Assembly (NCBI RefSeq): GCF_003028575.1
Contig: NZ_PYUD01000001.1
Location: 1,602,331 to 1,666,330, forward strand
From: Halomonas urumqiensis
GTDB taxonomy: Bacteria; Pseudomonadota; Gammaproteobacteria; Pseudomonadales; Halomonadaceae
Length of the DNA: 64,000 nt
Reading direction: 5' to 3'
Positions 51,899 through 59,960 of the stretch are shown in pieces. The translations under genes were made by a program, and so were the position numbers. The notes below the pieces were generated by a model. That model worked only from the letters and a program-made list of their open reading frames with translations, was not told where the DNA came from and made no database searches. Every line of letters begins with the position of its first letter. The stretch's first letter is position 1.

Positions 51899-51975
51899 AT
51901 GCCGGGTGGCGAGGCGCGTGGCAGGCACATGCCCCAGCTATCGCCGCCAACGCCGCATTCCTTTAACATTATGCC

Positions 51976-53130
51976 ATGTCGATCACCCCTCCTTCCTCGT
52001 CTTCATCCGCAAGACGCCTGCTGCTGATAGGCGCGGGACATGCTCACCTGCACCTGGTCAGCCAACGCCAGCGATTCGGCGATACGCAAGTATTGCTCGT
52101 CGACCCAGGTGGTTTCTGGTATTCGGCGCTTGCCGGAAGTGTCCTGAGCGGGCGTCTATCACCCGACAGGGGGCGCATTGACCCCGTACGGCTAGCCCGT
52201 CGGCATGGCGTCGTCCCCATTCGCGGTCGCCTCGCGGGGATCGACCTCGCCGCGCGATGCGCTATTCTGGACGATGGTCGCCGGGTCGGTTTCACGCAAC
52301 TGTCGCTCAACCTGGGATCGACTACCCAGGTCCCTTCCGCACGCGTTCCCGGCCCAAGCGTCTGGACGGTCAAACCGCTGACCTGCATGGTGGCGCTTCG
52401 CCACCGCCTGACTGACGAACTACGCCAGGGAGACCGCCCGCGTCTGGTCGTGGTGGGGGGCGGGCCCAGTGGTATCGAGGTCGCCAATAACCTCTACGCA
52501 TTGTGCCGGCGGCATGCGGGGTATTGCCGGATCACTCTTGTGACACGCGCAAGCGGGCTGGTTCCCGATGCCCCGCTACCGGCCAGTCGCTGGGTCGAAC
52601 GTCTGATGGCGAGACGCGGAATCAAGGTGATCACCAACGCCAATGTGACCGGCCTACTGGCAAATGGCGCGATGCTAAGTTGCGATGAGTCTGTCCAGGG
52701 CGAGGACAGCCTCTCGCTTGTCGAGGCCGAGCATGTCATCCATGCCAGCGGGCTTGCCCCGCCCAGTGTGATCGAGCGCCTGGGCTTGCCGATATTTCCC
52801 GACCGCGGCATCGCCGTGAACGACATGCTGCAGAGTCCCGCGGACCCTGACATCTTCGCCGCTGGCGATTGCGCGGCGATGGTCAACCACCATCTGCCTC
52901 GCCTCGGGGTGTATGGGGTGCGCCAGGCGCCGATACTGCTGGAGAATCTTCTGGCCAGGAGCCAAGGGCGAGCGCTACGCCCCTTTGAACCGCAGCCCAG
53001 GGCATTGGCGATTCTCGATCTGGGCGAAGGGATTGGCCTGGCGATTCGTGGCAAGCAGTGGTGGGCCGGACGTGGTGCCTTGTGGTGGAAGCGCTGGCTC
53101 GACCAGCGCTTCCTTGCCCAATACCGTTGA
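51976..53130 (+). CDS. FAD-dependent pyridine nucleotide oxidoreductase of the SelD-N-terminal type
   Basis: 384 residues. FAD-binding motif LLLIGAGHAHLHLVSQRQ, NAD(P)-binding motif LVVVGGGPSGIEVANNLYAL, and C-terminal FAD motif DIFAAGDCAAMV. The GAGHAHL start and overall layout match the flavoprotein that is fused to, or encoded beside, selenophosphate synthetase SelD in many bacteria, here without SelD in the window. The fold also resembles type II NADH dehydrogenases. Role unknown. No good ribosome site is visible before ATG 51976. Confidence 0.8.
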   Translation: MSITPPSSSSSARRLLLIGAGHAHLHLVSQRQRFGDTQVLLVDPGGFWYSALAGSVLSGRLSPDRGRIDPVRLARRHGVVPIRGRLAGIDLAARCAILDDGRRVGFTQLSLNLGSTTQVPSARVPGPSVWTVKPLTCMVALRHRLTDELRQGDRPRLVVVGGGPSGIEVANNLYALCRRHAGYCRITLVTRASGLVPDAPLPASRWVERLMARRGIKVITNANVTGLLANGAMLSCDESVQGEDSLSLVEAEHVIHASGLAPPSVIERLGLPIFPDRGIAVNDMLQSPADPDIFAAGDCAAMVNHHLPRLGVYGVRQAPILLENLLARSQGRALRPFEPQPRALAILDLGEGIGLAIRGKQWWAGRGALWWKRWLDQRFLAQYR

Positions 53131-53150
53131 CGCTATCGAAATGGCGATGC

Positions 53151-54425
53151 TCAGCGCTGGCTAGCCGCAAGCGCCTGGTCGAGGTCAGCAAGAATATCAT
53201 CGATATGCTCGATGCCGATCGACAGGCGTACCATGTCCGGCGTGACCCCAGCCGCCTCGAGTTCCTGTTCATTGAGCTGGCGGTGCGTGGTGGCGGCAGG
53301 AATCGACGAGCATGTCTTGGCATCGCCGATGTTGACCAGTCGTAGGATCATCTCCAGGGCATCATAGAAACGAGCCCCCGCCTCGAGGCCGCCCTGGATG
53401 CCGAAACTGAGAATGCCCGAGGCGTGCCCGCCCATGTAGCGCTTGGCCAGTGCGTGATCCTTGTGGCTTTCAAGTCCGGCGTACTTGACCCAGGTAACCG
53501 AAGGGTGGGCGTCGAGGTATTCGGCCACGCGCTGGGCGTTGTCGCAGACGCGTTCGATGCGCAGCGCCAGTGTCTCGAGCCCCTGCAGAAGGTTCCAGGC
53601 CGCCTGGGCAGAGAGCGCCGCGCCCATGTTGCGAAGCGGCACCACCCGGGCACGCCCGATGAATGCCGCCTCGCCAAGATCACGGGTGTAGCAAACCCCG
53701 TGGTAGGACACATCGGGCTCATTGAGCAGCGGGAAGCGCTCGGCATGCTCGGCCCAGGGGAACTTGCCCGAATCGACGATCACGCCCCCTACGGTCGTCC
53801 CATGGCCGCCCATGTACTTGGTCGCCGAGTGCACCACGATATCGGCACCATGCTCGATGGGCCGCCACAAGAAAGGGGTCGGCACGGTGTTGTCGACGAT
53901 CACCGGCACGCCATGGCGATGCGCCACCTCGGCGAGCCGTTGCATGTCGACCACGCTGCCCGACGGGTTACCGACGCTTTCGCAGAACACCGCCTTGGTG
54001 CGCGCATCGATCAACGCCTCGATACCGGACAGGTCATCCTTGTCGGCGAATCTCACCTCGATGCCCTGGCGCGGCAGGGTGTGCGCGAACAGGTTGTAGG
54101 TGCCGCCATAGAGTTCGCTGATCGAGACGATATTGTCACCCGCCTCGGCGATGGTCTGAATGGTATAGGTGATCGCCGCCATGCCCGAGGCAACGGCAAG
54201 CCCGGCGATACCGCCTTCGAGGGCGGCGACGCGCTGCTCGAGCACCGCACAGGTCGGGTTCATGATGCGCGAGTAGATGTTGCCCTCGACCTTGAGATCG
54301 AACAAATCGGCAGCGTGCTGCGCGTTGTCGAAGGCAAACGAGGTGGTCTGGTGAATGGGTACGGCCACGGCGTGCTGGTTGTCGGGGCTGTATCCGTGAT
54401 GCAGTGCGATGGTTTCGGGTTTCAT
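53151..54425 (-). CDS. metY: O-acetylhomoserine aminocarboxypropyltransferase (sulfhydrylase)
   Basis: 424 residues, PLP-dependent Cys/Met metabolism family. Conserved blocks: AVPIHQTTSFAFDNAQHAAD, NPTCAVLEQRVAALEGGIAG, and the PLP lysine in SATKYMGGHG. The length and NEQELEAAGVTPDMVRLSIG ending match MetY, which forms homocysteine from O-acetylhomoserine and sulfide. ATG 54425 has AAGGA upstream. Divergent from a SulP anion transporter over 175 bp, which may be sulfur-regulated. Confidence 0.93.
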   Translation of the reverse strand: MKPETIALHHGYSPDNQHAVAVPIHQTTSFAFDNAQHAADLFDLKVEGNIYSRIMNPTCAVLEQRVAALEGGIAGLAVASGMAAITYTIQTIAEAGDNIVSISELYGGTYNLFAHTLPRQGIEVRFADKDDLSGIEALIDARTKAVFCESVGNPSGSVVDMQRLAEVAHRHGVPVIVDNTVPTPFLWRPIEHGADIVVHSATKYMGGHGTTVGGVIVDSGKFPWAEHAERFPLLNEPDVSYHGVCYTRDLGEAAFIGRARVVPLRNMGAALSAQAAWNLLQGLETLALRIERVCDNAQRVAEYLDAHPSVTWVKYAGLESHKDHALAKRYMGGHASGILSFGIQGGLEAGARFYDALEMILRLVNIGDAKTCSSIPAATTHRQLNEQELEAAGVTPDMVRLSIGIEHIDDILADLDQALAASQR

Positions 54426-54600
54426 GGCGTGTCCTTGCGTCCCTGGTGAAAATGGCTGGATCTGGCAGATATTCCGCTTCTGTAACGGGTCTATCGTTCT
54501 AATGAATAGTTCACCAGGTGACACCCGGACCTCAACCCCGCGACCAATATCGTTTAGTCTGATACGCGGACATGTTCTCTTCCCGACGCGATGAAAACGG

Positions 54601-56316
54601 ATGCTCAAGCGCTACCTGCCGATTCTCACCTGGCTGCCCCACTACACTCGCCGCCTGTGCGCCGCCGACCTGCTGGCGGGGGTGATCGTGACCGTGATGG
54701 TGATTCCACAATCCCTGGCCTATGCGATCCTTGCCGGCCTGCCGGCGGTGGTGGGTCTCTACGCCAGCATTCTGCCGTTGCTGATCTATACCCTGTTCGG
54801 TACCAGCCGTACGCTGGCGGTCGGGCCGGTGGCGATCATCGCGTTGATGACCGGCGCCGCGCTTGCCGGCGTCGCGACACCGGGGACACCCGAATACCTG
54901 CAAGCGGCCCTGGTCTTGTCGCTGTTGTCCGGCGCCATGCTGGTGGTGATGGGCCTTTTGCGCATGGGCTTTTTCGCCAACTTCCTGAGCCACCCGGTCA
55001 TCGCCGGCTTCCTGTCCGCGTCGGGCCTTCTGATCGCCGCAAGCCAGGCCGGGCACCTGCTGGGCATAGAGGCTAGCGGGTATACCGTGACGGAGCTAGT
55101 GGTGAGCCTGGCCACCGGCCTCGGCGGCGTCCACTGGCCAACACTCGCTATCGGCGCCAGCACCCTTGCCTTCCTAGTCGTCGTCAGGCGCTGGGGAAAA
55201 CCCATGCTCAGGCGCCTGGGCCTTTCGGCACGCAGCGCTGACCTCGCGGCGCGTGCCGGCCCGGTGCTTGCGGTGGTGGCCACGACGCTCGCCTCCTGGC
55301 ATTTCGAACTTGCCGAATCCGGCGTGGCGGTGATTGGCTCGATACCCGCAGGTCTTCCCCCGCTGACGCTACCCGGATTCGATATGTCGTTATGGAAGGC
55401 ACTGCTGATCCCGGCCCTGCTGATCAGCGTAGTCGGCTTCGTCGAATCGATCTCGATGGCGCAGATGCTGGCCGCCAAGCGGCGCCAGCGGATTTCCCCT
55501 AACCAGGAACTGGTCGGGCTTGGCGGGGCCAATCTTGCCGCTGCTTTCTCTGCAGGCATGCCGGTCACCGGCGGCCTGTCACGCACGGTGATCAACTACG
55601 ACGCCGGTGCACAGACACCGATGGCCGGGCTGTTCGCCGCCCTCGGTATCGGCCTTGTGACCCTTGCCATGACCTCGGCCCTTTACCACCTGCCGATCGC
55701 CACGCTCGCCGCGACCATCACCGTGGCGATCCTGACCATCATCGACATCGGCATGATCCGGCGTACCTGGCGTTACTCGCGCAGCGATTTCTCGGCCATG
55801 GCGATCACCATCCTGCTGACCCTGGTGGAAGGCGTGGAGGCGGGCATCATCTCCGGCATGCTGCTCTCCATCGGGCTTTTCCTGTACCGCACCAGCCGCC
55901 CTCACAGTGCGCTGGTGGGGCTGATTCCCGGTACCGAGCACTTCCGTAACATCGAACGCCACGACACCGAGACGGCCAGCCATGTGGCGCTTCTGCGCAT
56001 CGACGAGAGTCTCTACTTCGCCAATGCCCGCTACCTGGAGGACACCGTACACGAACTGGTGGCCAGGCGTCCGGAGCTGTCGGATGTAGTGCTGATCTGC
56101 TCGGCGGTCAACCTCATCGATGCATCGGCGCTGGAAAGCCTCGATGCCATCAATACGCGCCTCAAGGATGCCGAGGTCACCCTGCATCTCTCCGAAGTGA
56201 AGGGCCCGGTGATGGATCAGTTGAAGAAAAGCGAGTTCCTCGATGATCTGACCGGCCGTGTATTCCTCAGCAACTATGCCGCCTGGCAAGCCCTCAAGGA
56301 GCCGCGTTCCGACTAG
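54601..56316 (+). CDS. SulP-family anion transporter with STAS domain
   Basis: 571 residues. Membrane part with about 12-14 helices starting RRLCAADLLAGVIVTVMVIP; the SulP signature QSLAYAILAGLPAVVGLYAS is clear. A cytoplasmic STAS domain (residues about 450-560, DVVLICSAVNLIDASALESL) closes the protein. SulP proteins carry sulfate, bicarbonate or dicarboxylates; position opposite metY favours sulfate, but that is inference. Ribosome binding site is weak. Confidence 0.9.
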   Translation: MLKRYLPILTWLPHYTRRLCAADLLAGVIVTVMVIPQSLAYAILAGLPAVVGLYASILPLLIYTLFGTSRTLAVGPVAIIALMTGAALAGVATPGTPEYLQAALVLSLLSGAMLVVMGLLRMGFFANFLSHPVIAGFLSASGLLIAASQAGHLLGIEASGYTVTELVVSLATGLGGVHWPTLAIGASTLAFLVVVRRWGKPMLRRLGLSARSADLAARAGPVLAVVATTLASWHFELAESGVAVIGSIPAGLPPLTLPGFDMSLWKALLIPALLISVVGFVESISMAQMLAAKRRQRISPNQELVGLGGANLAAAFSAGMPVTGGLSRTVINYDAGAQTPMAGLFAALGIGLVTLAMTSALYHLPIATLAATITVAILTIIDIGMIRRTWRYSRSDFSAMAITILLTLVEGVEAGIISGMLLSIGLFLYRTSRPHSALVGLIPGTEHFRNIERHDTETASHVALLRIDESLYFANARYLEDTVHELVARRPELSDVVLICSAVNLIDASALESLDAINTRLKDAEVTLHLSEVKGPVMDQLKKSEFLDDLTGRVFLSNYAAWQALKEPRSD

Positions 56317-56344
56317 CCGTCAGCTGAGATAGCTCCACCCTCGC

Positions 56345-56366
56345 TTGCAGCGCCTCCTCGCTGCAA
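56345..56366 (+). terminator. Hairpin after the SulP gene
   Basis: TTGCAGCG and CGCTGCAA form a perfect 8-bp stem with a six-base loop, 29 bp after the SulP stop. No T tract, so termination strength is uncertain. Confidence 0.4.
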
Positions 56367-56585
56367 CGCCCTTGCGTGTGGCTCCCCACTCGGAGCAGCG
56401 CACTTGACCGATGACTCTAACCACGTCCTGACACCCGTGGCGAAACTAGACATTAGTCGCACATCACGTCGCGATGGCGTCTTCAGGCAGGCGTCCAGAT
56501 GATGAAATCGACATGGAATTCATGAGATTGCGACAACCATTCCGCCCATCGGACGAACCAGCCATATCACGCTGGCGATCATGCG

Positions 56586-56614
56586 TTGACCCCTCGTGCT
56601 GGCTTCCCTAGTAT
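56586..56614 (+). promoter_or_regulatory. Sigma-70 promoter of the TAXI-TRAP/acyl-CoA operon
   Basis: TTGACC (-35), 17-bp spacer, TAGTAT (-10). A start about seven bases downstream would fall inside the palindrome at 56622-56644, the classic geometry for repression. Confidence 0.65.
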
Positions 56615-56621
56615 CGATATA

Positions 56622-56644
56622 TATGCGGAACATTGTACCGCATA
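56622..56644. promoter_or_regulatory. Operator-like 23-bp palindrome at the transcription start
   Basis: TATGCGG and CCGCATA flank a centre that is itself symmetric (AC-ATT-GT) except for one A/A pair. It overlaps the expected +1 of the promoter at 56586. The shape resembles operators of IclR- or GntR-type catabolic repressors; no regulator gene lies in the window. Confidence 0.6.
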
Positions 56645-56679
56645 GCAAAACAACTAGCATCGTCACTCAGGAGCCATCC

Positions 56680-57840
56680 ATGCGTCAGCTCGCCCGACAC
56701 CTCGCCATTGCCACACTCCCGCTCTCATTGCTCACCGCCGCCGCACAGGCCAGCAACGAAGTGGAACTTCCGCGCACCATGGCGTGGACCGCCTACGGCA
56801 CCAATTCGAGTGGTTATGCTCAGGCCGTTGCCATCGGCGGTATGCTCCAGAACCACTACGACACCTCCGTGCGCATTCTGCCCGGCGACAATGATGTCTC
56901 GCGCATGACCCCGCTCAAGCAGGGGCGAGTCGACCTCTGCGCCTGCGGCATCGCCAGCTACTACGGCGCCGAGGGCGTGTTGATGTTTGCCCATCCCGAC
57001 TGGGGCCCCCAACCGCTGAGGGTCATCACCACCTCGACGGCCTCCTTCGGACTCTCGCTCGCCGTCGCCGGCGACCTGGAGGTCGAAACGCCAGCGGACC
57101 TCGAGGGCAAGCGCGTGGCCTACATCCGAGGTGATGACGCCCTGAACAAGGGCACCGAGGCCTACCTGGCCTTTGGTGGCCTGACCTGGGACGATGTCGA
57201 ACGGGTCGATTACCCCGGCTACGGTCGCTCCTTCGACGGCATCATCGCCGGTAACGTCGACGCGTCATTCACCACCACCGTCACCCCTCCCGCCCAGCAA
57301 CTCGCCAGCAGCCCGCGAGGGATCAGCTGGCCGAAGCTCGACCCCAACGATACCGAGGGTTGGGAGCGCATGCAGGCGATTGCCCCCTATTTCCGCCCCC
57401 ATGAAGTCACCTCCGGGGCTGGCGGTATCAGCGCCGATAACCCCGTACCCAGTGCCAGTTACCCGTACCCGATCGTGGTAGCCAACCAGGACCTCGATGA
57501 CAAGGTTGCCTACGGTCTGATCAAGGCCCTGCAGGACAACTACGACGACTACAAGGATTCGGCTCCGGGGGCGGTGGGTTATGCGCTCGAGTATCAGGAC
57601 CTGCAGTGGGTCATCCCCTTCCACGACGCCGTGGTGGAGTACTACGAGGAGATCGGTGTCTGGACCGATGAGATGCAGACGCACCAGGAATCCCTGATCG
57701 AGCGGCAAGCCTTGCTGCTCGACACCTGGAACGCCTTCATTGACGGTGCGCCAGACGACGAGGATGAATTCCGTGAGGCCTGGATGACAGCACGAGCCGA
57801 TGCCCTGCGTGACGCCGATCTGGATCCTGTCTTCGAATGA
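56680..57840 (+). CDS. TAXI-family TRAP transporter solute-binding protein
   Basis: 386 residues. Signal peptide (ATLPLSLLTAAAQASNE), then the TAXI domain: TAYGTNSSGYAQAVAIGGML, RMTPLKQGRVDLCACGIASY, GKRVAYIRGDDALNKGTEAY, and an aromatic-rich binding region. TAXI proteins deliver small organic acids or amino acids to fused TRAP permeases. ATG 56680 follows AGGAG. First gene of an operon with the permease and acyl-CoA enzymes, so the ligand is likely a carboxylate that is activated to a CoA thioester and oxidised. Confidence 0.9.
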   Translation: MRQLARHLAIATLPLSLLTAAAQASNEVELPRTMAWTAYGTNSSGYAQAVAIGGMLQNHYDTSVRILPGDNDVSRMTPLKQGRVDLCACGIASYYGAEGVLMFAHPDWGPQPLRVITTSTASFGLSLAVAGDLEVETPADLEGKRVAYIRGDDALNKGTEAYLAFGGLTWDDVERVDYPGYGRSFDGIIAGNVDASFTTTVTPPAQQLASSPRGISWPKLDPNDTEGWERMQAIAPYFRPHEVTSGAGGISADNPVPSASYPYPIVVANQDLDDKVAYGLIKALQDNYDDYKDSAPGAVGYALEYQDLQWVIPFHDAVVEYYEEIGVWTDEMQTHQESLIERQALLLDTWNAFIDGAPDDEDEFREAWMTARADALRDADLDPVFE

Positions 57841-57846
57841 CCCTCA

Positions 57847-57870
57847 CCGGGGCGGCCCAGGCCGCCCCGG
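57847..57870 (+). other. Intercistronic hairpin between TAXI protein and permease genes
   Basis: CCGGGGCGGC and GCCGCCCCGG form a perfect 10-bp stem with loop CCAG just after the binding-protein stop. No T run follows. Such hairpins often protect the binding-protein mRNA from 3' decay so that it is made in excess over the permease. Confidence 0.7.
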
Positions 57871-57913
57871 CTCGCCCTCCCGAGAGTACCGCTTCAATAC
57901 CCTGGATCCCGAC

Positions 57914-59926
57914 ATGACCACAGCGAATACACAAGGCGGCTCGCCGCAGAAGGTCAAGGAGAAGATCAGCCAGATTCGCCGGCTGCCAACCTCGCTGAAC
58001 TGGATTCCAGGTACCGTCACGATCGTCCTGATGCTGCTGACCCTGGACTACCTGTTCAATCTCGGCATGCTCACTATCGTGACGGGCCTGGAGACTCGGT
58101 TTTACTACGCAGTGGTGGCGCTGCTGCTGCCCCTGGTCTACCTGCTCTGGCCACTGCGTGCCGCCGCGCAACACGGCGAAATACCCTGGTACGACTACCT
58201 GCTCAGTGCCGCGACCTTGGTCGTTGGCGGCTATTTCGTCTTCCACGCCGATTCCATTCTCGAGCGCGGTTGGGCGTTCGCCGCCCCGGACACAGCCATC
58301 TGGGCCAGCTACGCCTACTGGCTGCTGATCATCGAGGCAGCGCGACGCGCCGGTGGTTGGCCCATTGCCGTGATCGTCACCGCCTTCTCGCTCTACCCCC
58401 TGGTCGCGGACATCATGCCAGGGCCAATCCAGGCCTTCCCCTCATCGCTTGAGGAGACGGCCATGTACCACACCATGAGTACCGAAAGCATCATGGGAGT
58501 GCCGCTGCAGGCCTTCGCGGGCCTGGTGATCGGTTTCCTGGTGTTCGGGGTGGTGCTGCAAAAAAGCGGCGGCGGCAAGTTCTTCATCAACCTGGCCTTC
58601 GCCCTGCTCGGCCACGTGCGAGGTGGGCCAGCCAAAGTATCGATCTTTTCCAGCGGCCTGATGGGCTCGATGAGCGGCAGTGTGATCAGCAACGTGCTGA
58701 CCACCGGCGTGCTGTCGATTCCCGCCATGCGCCGTATCGGCATGAGCCGTTCTTTCGCCGGCGGCGTCGAGGCCTGCGCCTCCACCGGCGGGGTACTGAT
58801 GCCACCGGTGATGGGTGCCACGGCCTTCGTCATGGCCATGTTCCTGGACGTGCCCTATGCCGCCGTGGCACTAGCGGCGGTGATCCCATCCATCCTCTAT
58901 TTCCTGGGCCTGTTCATCCAGATCGACGCCTATGCCGCGCGCCATGACATCAAGGGGCTTCCCAGTGTCGAACTACCTTCACTATGGGCCACCCTCAAGG
59001 AAGGCTGGTACTTCATCTTCGTCTTCGCCCTGCTGGTATGGATGCTGCTGGTCATGCAACGCGAGGCCGTGGCGCCCTTCTATGCCACGGCGCTGCTACT
59101 GGTGCTCAACCAGCTCTCCAGGTACAACCGCTGGGGCTGGAAAGACCTCGGTGAGGCGCTGTCGGGGGCGGCCAAGCTGTTCGCCGAACTGATTGCCATC
59201 CTCGCCGGGGTCGGCATGCTGGTGGGGGCGCTTTCGATGACCGGGCTCTCCGGCACCATCGCCAACGACTTCATCCATCTGGCGGGGGGAAGTGTACCGC
59301 TGCTGCTGATCATGGGTGCCTTGACCAGCTTCGTGCTAGGCATCGGCATGACAGTGACCGCTGCCTACATCTTCCTGGCGGTAGCCCTGGCGCCAGCCCT
59401 GATCCAGGGGGGCGGCCTCGACCCCATGGCCGTGCACATGTTCATCCTCTACTGGGGAATGCTCAGTTTCATCACCCCACCGGTGGCGCTGGGTGCCTTC
59501 GCTGCGGCCACCGTCGCCGGGGCAAGGCCGATGGAGACCGGCCTTCAGGCCATGCGGTTGGGCAGCGTGATCTACTTCATTCCCTTTCTGTTCGTGCTCA
59601 ATCCGGCGCTGATCATGCAGGGCAATCCGCTGCAGATCGTGTTGGTGTTCGTCCAGGCCCTGTTTGGCATCGTGCTGTTCGCCTCGGCCATGCAGGGCTA
59701 CCTGATCGGGGTTGGGCGGCTGGGCCATGGTGTGATCATGGAAACGGCAGTCCGTGGGCTGGTGCTGATCTCTGGGCTCACCCTGGCCCTGCCCGGGGGC
59801 GGCATGGTGCCGCTCAGCCAGTTCGAACTGCTTGGCATCTCGCTGGCCACCTTGGTGCCGGCCGTGCTGGTGGCCAAGTGGGGGCAGCGCCATCGCCGAA
59901 ACAGCTCACCACAGCCAGACTCGTGA
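57914..59926 (+). CDS. Fused TRAP transporter permease (small plus large subunits)
   Basis: 670 residues, about 16-18 helices. The N-terminal third corresponds to the DctQ-like small subunit; the remainder is the DctM-like large permease with GVPLQAFAGLVIGFLVFGVV, KVSIFSSGLMGSMSGSVISN, GGVEACASTGGVLMPPVMGA and LGIGMTVTAAYIFLAVALAP. This 4TM/12TM fusion is the usual partner of TAXI binding proteins. Uptake is driven by an ion gradient, commonly Na+ in halophiles (inference). Confidence 0.93.
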   Translation: MTTANTQGGSPQKVKEKISQIRRLPTSLNWIPGTVTIVLMLLTLDYLFNLGMLTIVTGLETRFYYAVVALLLPLVYLLWPLRAAAQHGEIPWYDYLLSAATLVVGGYFVFHADSILERGWAFAAPDTAIWASYAYWLLIIEAARRAGGWPIAVIVTAFSLYPLVADIMPGPIQAFPSSLEETAMYHTMSTESIMGVPLQAFAGLVIGFLVFGVVLQKSGGGKFFINLAFALLGHVRGGPAKVSIFSSGLMGSMSGSVISNVLTTGVLSIPAMRRIGMSRSFAGGVEACASTGGVLMPPVMGATAFVMAMFLDVPYAAVALAAVIPSILYFLGLFIQIDAYAARHDIKGLPSVELPSLWATLKEGWYFIFVFALLVWMLLVMQREAVAPFYATALLLVLNQLSRYNRWGWKDLGEALSGAAKLFAELIAILAGVGMLVGALSMTGLSGTIANDFIHLAGGSVPLLLIMGALTSFVLGIGMTVTAAYIFLAVALAPALIQGGGLDPMAVHMFILYWGMLSFITPPVALGAFAAATVAGARPMETGLQAMRLGSVIYFIPFLFVLNPALIMQGNPLQIVLVFVQALFGIVLFASAMQGYLIGVGRLGHGVIMETAVRGLVLISGLTLALPGGGMVPLSQFELLGISLATLVPAVLVAKWGQRHRRNSSPQPDS

Positions 59927-59960
59927 AGCGGCCCACCTCACCTGACCAGGAGTTCCATGC

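Larger units (their letters stand above)
56317..56679. other. 363-bp intergenic region before the TAXI operon
   Basis: Contains a hairpin after the SulP gene (56345-56366), a long stretch without a credible open frame, then a promoter (56586-56614) and a palindrome (56622-56644) just before the TAXI gene. The middle 200 bp shows no recognisable element. Confidence 0.6.

Noticed and set aside
54426..54600. SAM-type riboswitch or MetR site before metY
   Set aside because: No known SAM or SAH aptamer consensus could be matched by eye, and the TGAA/TTCA halves are three bases apart rather than the five expected for MetR.
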